Source: Candidatus Saccharimonadia bacterium (GTDB lineage Bacteria > Patescibacteriota > Saccharimonadia > Saccharimonadales > Saccharimonadaceae). Taken from it: a stretch of 8,213 bases of DNA. Every line of letters begins with the position of its first letter. Position 1 is the stretch's first letter. A program made the translations under genes and the position numbers. Positions 1 to 5,942 of this stretch are shown here, piece by piece. Location of the stretch: the NCBI GenBank assembly GCA_023257055.1, contig JALRDG010000011.1:1-8213 (forward strand), given 5' to 3'. The notes below the pieces were generated by a model, which saw nothing but the letters and a program-made list of their open reading frames with translations, did not search any database and was not told the origin of the DNA.

Positions 1-14
1 GTATAGGGGGATAG
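1..14 (+). promoter_or_regulatory. GGGGG-containing leader: SD and possible right half of a CsoR operator
   Basis: The first bases read GTATAGGGGGATAG, directly ahead of the ATG at 19. The G run can act as a Shine-Dalgarno sequence (AGGGGG, spacing about 8 nt). It also looks like the right half of a CsoR-type operator, which in known systems pairs a C run with a G run flanked by TA-rich ends. The matching left half would lie outside the window, so the operator reading is inference. It is attractive because a CsoR gene is the second gene of the same operon. Confidence 0.35.
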
Positions 15-18
15 AAAA

Positions 19-591
19 ATGCATACATCGGAAACATGTGAACATCACGCAAATCACGACCATAACGAACATGACAAGCACAAAAACATGAGTCGCCATA
101 CTAGCGAACACGATCATCACAGCTATAATAGTCATGCCAACGCGAGCTTAAATGCAATGGCGGCTAGTGCCACGCTACACTGCTTAACGGGATGCGCAAT
201 CGGCGAAGTAACAGGCCTGGTTATCGGCACAGCCCTTGGGTGGACCACGCTACAAACAATCATTTTGGCGGTAACGCTAGCATTTGTTTTCGGCTTTGCC
301 CTCTCGACACTTCCGCTACGCAAAGCGGGGTTAGGATTTTTTGCAGCACTCTCTATCGTGTTTGCGGCCGACACGCTTTCGATTGCGACAATGGAGATAG
401 TTGATAATGCCGTTATGGCTATTATTCCTGGTGCTATGTCGGCAGGGATTGTAAGTCCGCTGTTTTGGATTAGCATGCCGATTGCCCTTGCGGCCGCCTA
501 TCTCGCCGCCTTCCCTGTTAATAAATACCTGCTATCAAAAGGTAAGGGCCATGCCTTAGTTATGAAATATCACGAAGGCCATAACCATTAG
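19..591 (+). CDS. His-rich DUF4396 family membrane protein
   Basis: This 190-aa protein matches the DUF4396 family as I remember it, with a conserved HC-x3-C segment (H54, C55, C59) entering the first membrane helix and a GKGHA motif near the C-terminus. The first 39 residues contain 12 His plus Cys7 and many Asp/Glu, and the tail ends in three more His (185, 188, 190), so both ends look like metal-binding tails. Four hydrophobic segments lie near 50-74, 78-99, 103-122 and 141-166. Asp118, Glu126 and Asp129 lie in or beside the third, next to Met125. An in-frame TAG at 4-6 fixes the start. It is the first gene of a tight run with csoR (10-bp gap), so a role in copper transport or sequestration is a reasonable inference. 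No biochemical function is established that I know of. Confidence 0.85.
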   Translation: MHTSETCEHHANHDHNEHDKHKNMSRHTSEHDHHSYNSHANASLNAMAASATLHCLTGCAIGEVTGLVIGTALGWTTLQTIILAVTLAFVFGFALSTLPLRKAGLGFFAALSIVFAADTLSIATMEIVDNAVMAIIPGAMSAGIVSPLFWISMPIALAAAYLAAFPVNKYLLSKGKGHALVMKYHEGHNH

Positions 592-601
592 GGGAATTTA
601 T

Positions 602-892
602 ATGACAACTAACCATACTCACGGATATTACGAGAATAAAGACCAAGTGCTAAAGCGCTTAAAACGAGCAGAAGGACAAGTACGCGGAATTGCCCGCATG
701 GTAGAAGAGGATCAATATTGCATTGACGTGCTTACGCAAGTAAACGCAGTGCGGGCAGCATTAGACAAAGTAGCTATCGAACTAATGCGCGACCACGCCA
801 AGCACTGCATGACACACATCACTGATAAAATTGAACAAAAAGCTAAGGCCGATGAGCTTGCAAATGCAATCGGCAGAATGCTATCACGGTAG
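602..892 (+). CDS. csoR: CsoR-type copper(I)-sensing transcriptional repressor
   Basis: This 96-aa all-helical protein belongs to the CsoR/RcnR family (DUF156). It has the typical LKRAEGQVRGI helix at 20-30. The Cu(I) ligand set of CsoR is complete and correctly spaced: Cys40, His65 and Cys69 (25 and 4 residues apart, as in the Mycobacterium protein's C36-H61-C65). The second-shell pair also matches (Tyr39 and Glu85 for Y35 and E81). This favours copper over nickel/cobalt (RcnR) or formaldehyde (FrmR) sensing. His5 and His7 lie in the flexible N-terminus. Apo-CsoR normally represses its own operon and releases DNA on binding Cu(I). The gene sits between the His-rich DUF4396 gene and the DUF305 gene, and its stop codon overlaps the next gene's SD. 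A weak SD (AGGGGA) precedes the start. Confidence 0.93.
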   Translation: MTTNHTHGYYENKDQVLKRLKRAEGQVRGIARMVEEDQYCIDVLTQVNAVRAALDKVAIELMRDHAKHCMTHITDKIEQKAKADELANAIGRMLSR

Positions 893-896
893 GAGG
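891..896 (+). promoter_or_regulatory. AGGAGG SD overlapping the csoR stop codon
   Basis: A full-consensus Shine-Dalgarno sequence sits 4 nt before the ATG at 901 and overlaps the TAG stop of csoR (890-892). This implies translational coupling of csoR and the DUF305 gene. Confidence 0.75.
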
Positions 897-900
897 ATAT

Positions 901-1266
901 ATGGATACAAAACCACTTTTATTTGGACTGATCGGCTTCTTTCTTGGAGGACTACTCGTTTCGTTTGCTGCAACTACTTTTGACAAACCCGTCACAGAAC
1001 ATTCGTCCAATACCTCTATGAGTCAAATGACAGAAACACTAGAAGATAAACGAGGCGACGAGTTCGATAAAGCATTCATTGCCGCGATGATTGAACATCA
1101 CGAAGGAGCCATAGAAATGGCAAAACTTTCTGCCGATAACGCTAGCCGCGAAGAGGTTAAAGAACTGTCGAACGAAATTATTTCGGCACAGGAAGCTGAA
1201 ATTACAGAGATGCAAAAATGGCAAACTGCATGGATGCACTCACCTGCCGAACATAACACGCATTAA
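901..1266 (+). CDS. Membrane-anchored DUF305 protein
   Basis: This 121-aa protein has one N-terminal hydrophobic segment (about 6-25) that would act as a signal anchor or uncleaved signal peptide, a Ser/Thr-rich linker, and a DUF305 domain at about 53-112. The family signature is clear: F-x3-MI-x-HH-x-GAI-x-MA, with His66-His67 and Met63/Met73, followed by the second helix AQ-x2-EI-x2-MQ-x-W (Met104, Trp107) and a His/Met-rich tail (Met112, His113, His118, His121). DUF305 proteins are ferritin-like helical bundles often found beside copper-resistance genes; the His and Met side chains suggest copper binding outside the membrane. Cotranscription with csoR supports that inference. The exact role is unknown. 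Confidence 0.88.
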   Translation: MDTKPLLFGLIGFFLGGLLVSFAATTFDKPVTEHSSNTSMSQMTETLEDKRGDEFDKAFIAAMIEHHEGAIEMAKLSADNASREEVKELSNEIISAQEAEITEMQKWQTAWMHSPAEHNTH

Positions 1267-1317
1267 GTTTAAAATTAATTTTATTATCAGTAATACCACA
1301 AAAGGATACATAATATT

Positions 1318-1653
1318 ATGGCACTCTACAACATCACCACCAAGCAGGAATTCGAAGAAAAAGTACTGCACAGCAATAAGCTTGTGCTCGTTGATTTTTG
1401 GGCAGAATGGTGCCCGCCGTGCCGAGCAATGGCACCTACATTACATAGCATATCGGACGAACTTAATGAGACTGTAGATGTCGTTAAGATAGATATTCAA
1501 GCGTCGTATGAAAATCAGGAGTTAGCTGGCGATTACGGCGTGCAAAGCATCCCGAATATGCCCTTATTTCACGGCGGTAAGGAGATAGATCGCATTATCG
1601 GAATGGTTTCCAAGAGCCAGTTGACCGACATCCTTTCGAAGTCGACAAAATAG
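1318..1653 (+). CDS. trxA: Thioredoxin with a CPPC active site
   Basis: This 111-aa single-domain thioredoxin has no signal peptide, so it should be cytosolic. The fold markers are LVDFWAEWC at 24-32, the redox pair Cys32/Cys35 in W-C-P-P-C, the buried Asp26, KID around 57-59, the cis-proline loop SIPN (Pro79) and the glycine pair Gly86-Gly87. The normal thioredoxin active site is CGPC; CPPC is a less common variant that changes redox potential. The gene follows the copper cluster after a 51-bp AT-rich gap with an AAAGGA SD about 11 nt upstream of the ATG. It may share the operon or have its own weak promoter; I see no convincing -35. A role in repairing copper-induced thiol oxidation is inference. 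No terminator hairpin is evident after it. Confidence 0.93.
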   Translation: MALYNITTKQEFEEKVLHSNKLVLVDFWAEWCPPCRAMAPTLHSISDELNETVDVVKIDIQASYENQELAGDYGVQSIPNMPLFHGGKEIDRIIGMVSKSQLTDILSKSTK

Positions 1654-1689
1654 CCGCCGATTTCATTCTTTAATCAAGTAGAAAATACT

Positions 1690-1719
1690 TGCAATGATTG
1701 CATTTTTGCATTGACTGCA
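1690..1719 (+). promoter_or_regulatory. Tandem operator-like sites in the tetR promoter
   Basis: Two 13-bp sites of the form TGCA-N5-TGCA lie 17 bp apart: 1690-1702 (TGCAATGATTGCA, a perfect palindrome around a central G) and 1707-1719 (TGCATTGACTGCA, imperfect). They cover the -35 hexamer and the spacer of the predicted tetR promoter, the usual place for a TetR-family autorepressor to bind. The link to this TetR is inferred from position and symmetry. Confidence 0.6.
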
Positions 1720-1726
1720 TTATTAT
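1698..1726 (+). promoter_or_regulatory. Promoter of the tetR-MFS operon
   Basis: A -35 TTGCAT (1698-1703) and a -10 TATTAT (1721-1726) are separated by exactly 17 bp. The -10 ends 6 nt before the ATG at 1733, so transcription should start at or very near the start codon. Confidence 0.6.
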
Positions 1727-1732
1727 AAAAGC

Positions 1733-2341
1733 ATGGATGACGTTTCTCACCGCGAAAAAAAGAAGACTGAAACACGCCATGCGATTTCTCATGCAGCAGA
1801 AAAGCTGTTCATAGAGAAAGGCTATGCCGCGACAACGCTACAGGACATAGCGAGCGAAGCAGGCGTCGCACAGCGTACGATATTTTCGTATTTTCCATCG
1901 AAGGAAGCCATCATTTTTGATTATCATCAGATTTTTCTGGAGGAGTTTATGCACTTCCTTGAAGAAAGTAATGATGATAATATCTTTGAAGCCATTCGCC
2001 GCTTCAGTGACACTCATAAGTCAGATAGCCACGCCTACACTCAATGCTCTCGAAATAGTAACGTCAAAAGGCTTACTAAGCAAAATGCTGTGTTGCAAGA
2101 ATATTTTTCAGGCATGCTCGCAAAGCTCGAGGCGAGATTTACTGCTTTGATCGCAGAAAAGCATGGTTTCGGTAAAGATTCGATAGAGGCGCATTTAATT
2201 GCCTCCTCCCTTCGAACCGCTTTTCAGTATTCAATCGAACAGAATACAGGTGATGCAGAAAGCTCACAAACAGGCGTCGCGCTTCGCTTTATTGAAGGCG
2301 GTATAAAGAATGTTCATAGCACATCAGAAAAAAAGAAATAA
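1733..2341 (+). CDS. TetR family transcriptional repressor
   Basis: This 202-aa protein has a classic TetR N-terminal DNA-binding domain at about 13-60: the helix AAEKLFIEKGY, then the helix-turn-helix from Leu37 to about Lys57 with the GVAQRTIFSYFPSK recognition region. The remaining 140 residues form the variable ligand-binding and dimerisation part, which does not reveal the inducer. The gene directly precedes the MFS exporter with an 11-bp gap, so it most likely represses its own promoter and the pump and is released by a pump substrate. There is no SD before the ATG and the -10 box ends 6 nt upstream, which suggests a leaderless mRNA. Another ATG at 1737 is in a different frame. Confidence 0.9.
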   Translation: MDDVSHREKKKTETRHAISHAAEKLFIEKGYAATTLQDIASEAGVAQRTIFSYFPSKEAIIFDYHQIFLEEFMHFLEESNDDNIFEAIRRFSDTHKSDSHAYTQCSRNSNVKRLTKQNAVLQEYFSGMLAKLEARFTALIAEKHGFGKDSIEAHLIASSLRTAFQYSIEQNTGDAESSQTGVALRFIEGGIKNVHSTSEKKK

Positions 2342-2352
2342 CAGGAGAGCGA

Positions 2353-3930
2353 ATGTTCAGTCATATCAAGAAAAAATTAAAAACCGCCGACACCACTAAA
2401 TCATCCGAAGAGCTCGATGGCGTTGAGCCAGCTATCTACAAACGGCGCTGGTGGACACTTGCAACGCTTTGTCTTGCGCTCCTTGGTGTAATGCTCGCCA
2501 ACAGTAGTATGAATATGGCACTGCCCAGCATGGCAACCGACCTGTCTCTTACGCAGTTAGAAATGACTTGGATCGTCAATATTTATACATTGATATTCGC
2601 AAGCCTTCTCTTTACGGCCGGTGCCGTTGGTGACCGCTACGGCCGAAAACTTGCCATGCAAATCGGACTAGCCGTATTTGTTGGCGGCTCACTGTATGCC
2701 GGCTTTATTGCACAAAGTAGCGCAGAACTTATCATCGCACGAGCGGTCATGGGAATCGGTGGTGCGCTTGTCATGCCAACAACACTATCTGTAATTAATG
2801 TGACGTTCCCACGAAAAGAGCGTGCACGCGCCGTTGCTATTTGGAGTGGTGTCGCTGGTGTCGGCATGATGTTCGGTACGGTGGTAAGCGGCTTTCTGCT
2901 TGAGCACTTTTCGTGGCACTCACTTTTTTTCATGAGTGCAGCGATTGCCATCACAGGGTTGGCTGCAAACCACCTGCTTGTCCATGAGTCCCGCGACGAA
3001 CATGAAACCCCAGTTGACTGGCTAGGTGGCGTACTCTCGGCAGTTGGATTGTTTGGTCTGGTGTACGGCGTGACAGAAGCGCCTGCCGAAGGACTGCACG
3101 ATATTGCTGTGGCGACAAGCCTTAGTATCGGTGCCGTCTCACTTCTTCTGTTTGTCGTATGGGAGCTCAGAGCTAAACATCCAATGCTCGACATGAAGTT
3201 ATTTAAGAGCCGTGGATTTTCAGTATCAAGTCTCGTCCTTACCTTAACGTTCTTAGCTATGTCTGGTGTATTCTTTTCACTTAGTCAATTACAGCAACTA
3301 ATTTTGGGCATGTCCCCACTCAAAGCGTCTCTCAGCGTGATACCAATTATGCTTCCTATGCTCATCGTTTCGCCGTTTATTCCAAATGTCGTCAAGAAAA
3401 TTGGTGCTCGATTTACCGTGAGTGCAGGCTTATTGATAATGACGGTCGCATTTGTCATTATGTCAACTTGGACAATTGATATGACCTACTGGGACCTGCT
3501 ACTTACTATGGCAATTATGATGGTCGGTATATCTGCGGCAATGACTCCAGGGACGAACATTCTGATGTCTTCCGTGCCGCGAAACCGCTCAGGAATGGGT
3601 TCGGCGATGAACGACACAACACGAGAACTTGGCGGGGCTCTTGGCGTCGCAGTTCTCGGAGCTATATTAAGCTCCGTATACGAGAAAAACATTGTGGATA
3701 CGGCAGAGAAGATTGTAGGCCCCGCCAAGGATGCCATCGAAACATCACTTGCTGCAGCACTACAGGTAGCGGATAAGGTAGGTCCTGCAGGAGATTCGAT
3801 TGCCATCGCCGCAAAAGAGGCGTGGATGGGCGGATTGTCATCCGCAGCCCTGGTTGCCGCAAGTATTATCTTCGTCGCCTCTATTATCGCCCTCCTCTTC
3901 TTGCCAAAGCGGGCGGCAGCGCAAAGGTAA
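2353..3930 (+). CDS. MFS multidrug exporter, DHA2 (QacA/EmrB-like, 14-TM) family
   Basis: This 525-aa proton-coupled drug/H+ antiporter of the inner membrane has the length expected for 14-TM DHA2 pumps. A basic cytosolic N-terminus (1-32) precedes TM1. Motif A is intact in the TM2-3 loop (G-D-R-Y-G-R-K, 93-99). The MPTTLS segment (141-146), the FSWHS-x-FF element (186-193), PMLD-x-KLFKSRGFS (277-290) and a TM13-like D-T-T-R-E-L-G-G region (421-428) resemble QacA. By my hand alignment, the membrane acids QacA uses for cationic drugs are replaced (Ala49 for D34, Met336 for D323), so substrates may differ; this alignment is from memory. A long loop (about 440-488) precedes the last helix. An AGGAGA SD lies 4 nt upstream, and the gene is cotranscribed with tetR. 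The 3' flank shows no strong terminator. Confidence 0.9.
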   Translation: MFSHIKKKLKTADTTKSSEELDGVEPAIYKRRWWTLATLCLALLGVMLANSSMNMALPSMATDLSLTQLEMTWIVNIYTLIFASLLFTAGAVGDRYGRKLAMQIGLAVFVGGSLYAGFIAQSSAELIIARAVMGIGGALVMPTTLSVINVTFPRKERARAVAIWSGVAGVGMMFGTVVSGFLLEHFSWHSLFFMSAAIAITGLAANHLLVHESRDEHETPVDWLGGVLSAVGLFGLVYGVTEAPAEGLHDIAVATSLSIGAVSLLLFVVWELRAKHPMLDMKLFKSRGFSVSSLVLTLTFLAMSGVFFSLSQLQQLILGMSPLKASLSVIPIMLPMLIVSPFIPNVVKKIGARFTVSAGLLIMTVAFVIMSTWTIDMTYWDLLLTMAIMMVGISAAMTPGTNILMSSVPRNRSGMGSAMNDTTRELGGALGVAVLGAILSSVYEKNIVDTAEKIVGPAKDAIETSLAAALQVADKVGPAGDSIAIAAKEAWMGGLSSAALVAASIIFVASIIALLFLPKRAAAQR

Positions 3931-4041
3931 AACCTTACAGCCGCAACAGGTGCAAGCCTACGGGCATATACGAAGCTATCATAGTAGAATAATCTGTATG
4001 CAAACCAGTATATGGAAGGGTCAGTAGCTTATGCCGACATT

Positions 4042-4050
4042 TGATATACT
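4042..4050 (+). promoter_or_regulatory. Extended -10 promoter for the small membrane protein
   Basis: TGATATACT contains an extended TG-N element and a -10 hexamer TATACT (4045-4050). The hexamer ends 6 nt before the ATG at 4057. No good -35 is seen at 16-18 bp, which extended -10 promoters can tolerate. Confidence 0.5.
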
Positions 4051-4056
4051 TATCCC

Positions 4057-4353
4057 ATGCAGAAGCAAAATACCTTTATCACAAAAAGCAGTCCTTCTTC
4101 CGTTGTTGCAATAATAGTGCACGCATTATGGATGACACTGCTCGTTTCAACAGACATCGAGACCAGTATGGGCCATACATTTACCTCCTTTATCCTCTTA
4201 ATTACCTCTATATTTGTGGCTTGTACGTTACGACAGGATTTTAAAAACAATATAGATTTAACAAGGTTTCTTATTTTGGCACTAAAAACAGCATTAGTAT
4301 ATTACGTCAGTCTTCATATTATAATCGCCTTGTCATTACTACTGCAGCACTAG
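4057..4353 (+). CDS. Small three-helix membrane protein, unrecognised
   Basis: This 98-aa hydrophobic protein has three likely membrane helices at about 15-31, 41-58 and 69-96. A short polar N-terminus rich in Lys/Ser/Thr (1-14) precedes the first and a basic-acidic stretch Arg59 to Asp67 separates the last two. There is no Cys pair, no His cluster and no family motif that I recognise. Support for a real gene comes from an upstream extended -10 box, a strong terminator soon after the stop (4383-4413), and the fact that it fills an otherwise empty interval. It has no SD and is predicted leaderless. Neighbours do not indicate a function. A different-frame reading of 4041-4244 is less convincing. 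Confidence 0.6.
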   Translation: MQKQNTFITKSSPSSVVAIIVHALWMTLLVSTDIETSMGHTFTSFILLITSIFVACTLRQDFKNNIDLTRFLILALKTALVYYVSLHIIIALSLLLQH

Positions 4354-4382
4354 CCTTTTTTCATGACGAACAAAATACATAC

Positions 4383-4413
4383 AAAAAGAGGCGCTTCGTG
4401 CACGCCTCTTTTT
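4383..4413. terminator. Bidirectional intrinsic terminator between convergent genes
   Basis: A perfect 11-bp stem (AAAAAGAGGCG at 4383-4393, CGCCTCTTTTT at 4403-4413) encloses a 9-nt loop. The A and T runs at both ends give a U tract in either orientation. It lies 29 bp after the plus-strand gene ending at 4353 and 12 bp after the minus-strand gene ending at 4426, so it serves both. Confidence 0.88.
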
Positions 4414-4425
4414 ATATGTCGTGGA

Positions 4426-5238
4426 TTAGTTTTTGTTCGATGCGACAGAGCTTACGCAATCACCCTGATTCTTATATACTGTTACGAAATCATTTCGCCA
4501 ACCGTCGTTCTTACACTGCTCTTTGCTCGTAGCTTTAAACGGTTTCAGTTCGAAATTATAGACAGTTCCATTAAAATTGAATGCATCAACAGCGGCATAC
4601 AATCCGGCGTTACCCGATCCTTGATTAATAATATATGAGCTGATGGTAGCGTCTGGATTTGCTGCCTTGATCGCATTAAGCGTCACGTAGGTCGACTGCG
4701 TAGCTGCACCTGGAATGCTTCGTGTTGACCACCAAATAGCATCGCCGGCAGCATCCCAACTTTGCCACGCATCTTCATTGATGGCAGCCGCACCACCCTC
4801 TTGATAGACGGGCTCGAATACTAATGTCGAGAACCCGCCAGCTTGGTCAGGGCCATTATAGTCGATGACCAAATTAATCGCTGGAAGTTGACTCTCTGGC
4901 ACAGAGGTGGATGTTGATGAACGATATGTACTATACGACAGTTCATTGAGGTCCGCCAATTTAACTGGTGTCGCTAATGGGTGTGCCAACTGTGACTTAG
5001 CTGCTCCAGTAAGCGTGCCGATTTCGAGTGAGCTAGTCCCAAATCCTTCTGGCGCTCCGTATGTATCAGTAATTTCAAGTGTTCCACCTGGACGATTGTC
5101 CGCATACAATGGATCTTTCGTCCACCCCTGGCTTTCCGTTGTATTAACGGTTACCGTTGACGCTGCAAATACCGTGACAGGTACAAAAACAGCAAGCAGC
5201 GCGCTTGCCAGACCAACTAATTTATATTGTCTATGCAT
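4426..5238 (-). CDS. Secreted protein with signal peptide and C-terminal two-Cys motif
   Basis: A secreted protein of 270 aa from the preferred start. The first 26 or so residues form a Sec signal peptide: positive n-region (MHRQYK), hydrophobic core, and a V-F-A cleavage site before AST. The mature part is acidic and rich in Ser, Thr, Gly and aromatic residues, with alternating beta-like stretches (for example NLVIDYNGP and the WQSWDAAGDAIWWS region), suggesting a beta-sandwich extracellular or surface protein. The last 36 residues hold the only two Cys in the mature protein, in C-K-N-D-G-W and K-N-Q-G-D-C-V. This pattern recurs at the ends of exported proteins of Saccharibacteria and some Actinobacteria as I remember, and probably forms a disulfide. 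I do not know its function. An ATG two codons upstream (5244) sits only 2 nt from the GGAGG SD, while ATG 5238 is 8 nt away and is preferred. Confidence 0.85.
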   Translation of the reverse strand: MHRQYKLVGLASALLAVFVPVTVFAASTVTVNTTESQGWTKDPLYADNRPGGTLEITDTYGAPEGFGTSSLEIGTLTGAAKSQLAHPLATPVKLADLNELSYSTYRSSTSTSVPESQLPAINLVIDYNGPDQAGGFSTLVFEPVYQEGGAAAINEDAWQSWDAAGDAIWWSTRSIPGAATQSTYVTLNAIKAANPDATISSYIINQGSGNAGLYAAVDAFNFNGTVYNFELKPFKATSKEQCKNDGWRNDFVTVYKNQGDCVSSVASNKN

Positions 5239-5245
5239 ATGCATT

Positions 5246-5253
5246 ACCTCCCT
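5246..5253 (-). promoter_or_regulatory. SD that decides the start of the secreted protein
   Basis: Read on the minus strand, AGGGAGGT precedes two in-frame ATGs. The spacing from GGAGG is 2 nt to the ATG at 5244 and 8 nt to the ATG at 5238, so the second is the likelier start. Confidence 0.6.
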
Positions 5254-5267
5254 TTTATTGTCTATCT

Positions 5268-5296
5268 ATAATGCGCCGAGTGGCATTATTTATCAA
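5268..5296 (-). promoter_or_regulatory. Promoter of the secreted-protein gene
   Basis: On the minus strand a -35 TTGATA (5291-5296) and a -10 CATTAT (5268-5273) are 17 bp apart. The -10 is imperfect (4 of 6). The TATAG just downstream is an alternative -10 with longer spacing. Confidence 0.45.
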
Positions 5297-5313
5297 GTAA
5301 CAATTGCACTTGA
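5293..5313. repeat. Inverted repeat overlapping the -35 region
   Basis: TCAAGT (5293-5298) and ACTTGA (5308-5313) form 6-bp inverted arms around a 9-bp spacer containing CAATTG. The left arm overlaps the -35 of the secreted-protein gene. The right arm overlaps a consensus TTGACA on the plus strand (5310-5315), which lacks a good -10. This could be a regulator binding site. Confidence 0.4.
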
Positions 5314-5401
5314 CATTAACACCCCAAAAGAATTTCACTAAAATTGCGCATTGTCGCCCCTTTACTGTGGCAGCTTTTATTTGTGTATCAATATATATTT
5401 A

Positions 5402-5430
5402 TTGTAAAACGATAAATATAGTGCTACACT
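5402..5430 (+). promoter_or_regulatory. Promoter of the DUF2975-HTH-DUF2975 operon
   Basis: A -35 TTGTAA (5402-5407), a 17-bp spacer and a -10 TACACT (5425-5430) with an extended TG-C element (5422-5424). This predicts a leader of about 27 nt carrying an AAAGGA SD. Confidence 0.65.
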
Positions 5431-5463
5431 ACAGGTAAATAGGTACACATAGAAAGGATGTAT

Positions 5464-5934
5464 ATGAAAAAAATATCGACAATGTTCCTACGGAGTGTCA
5501 TCTACCTTATAAGTGCAGGAGTTCTGGCGCTCTGTGTTTTCGTCTTACCGCGCCTTATCGCAGCGGAACTGCGCGGCGACTTTGATTACGGACCAATCTT
5601 CGTTGGCATGTACCTACCGGCAATACCATTCTTTATTGGCATATACCACGCACTAAAGCTACTGCACAGCATAGACACAAACAACGCGTTCACTGATCTG
5701 TCGGTCACGTCATTGAAGTATATAAAGTACTGCGGCTTTGTAATCAGTGGCCTGTACGCAATCGGCTTGTCCTATATATTCTTAGTAGCCGAAAGGGACG
5801 ATGCTCCGGGCGTCGTACTTATTGGTTTGATTCTCACATTCGCACCGCTAACTATTGCTATCTTTGCAGCTGTTTTGCAAAAGTTCTTCCAAGACGCCAT
5901 ACGCATTAAAACAGAAAACGACCTGACGGTATAA
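5464..5934 (+). CDS. DUF2975 family membrane protein (first paralogue)
   Basis: A 156-aa integral membrane protein of the DUF2975 family with four predicted helices: about 10-29, 41-64, 86-108 and 116-139. Family hallmarks are the central L-L-H-S-I-D-T-N-N-A-F region, the DDAPGVVLIG segment before helix 4, and the C-terminal AVLQK...A-I-R-I-K-T-E-N-D-L-T-V tail. An upstream ATG at 5458 overlaps the AAAGGA SD (5453-5458), so ATG 5464 with 5-nt spacing is preferred. It is the first gene of a three-gene operon; its stop is 8 bp from the HTH gene. DUF2975 proteins are commonly paired with YozG-type HTH regulators, but their biochemical role is not established. Confidence 0.88.
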   Translation: MKKISTMFLRSVIYLISAGVLALCVFVLPRLIAAELRGDFDYGPIFVGMYLPAIPFFIGIYHALKLLHSIDTNNAFTDLSVTSLKYIKYCGFVISGLYAIGLSYIFLVAERDDAPGVVLIGLILTFAPLTIAIFAAVLQKFFQDAIRIKTENDLTV

Positions 5935-5942
5935 AGGATTAT

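Noticed and set aside
2637..3194. Minus-strand open frame of 185 codons inside the MFS gene
   Set aside because: It is an antisense shadow: Ser/Pro/Thr-rich, no recognisable domain, and the plus-strand MFS reading is unambiguous.
3931..4041. Terminator after the MFS gene
   Set aside because: Only short, imperfect pairings (for example GCATA with a distant TATGC) and no U tract were found.
4363..4638. Plus-strand open frame of 91 codons
   Set aside because: It spans the bidirectional terminator and is antisense to the well-supported secreted protein; its composition is not that of a natural protein.
4907..5341. Plus-strand open frame of 144 codons
   Set aside because: It is the antisense shadow of the secreted-protein gene and its promoter, with no SD or family match.
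5458..5463. Upstream ATG for the first DUF2975 gene
   Set aside because: It overlaps the AAAGGA SD; the ATG at 5464 has proper spacing and starts a typical MKK N-terminus.
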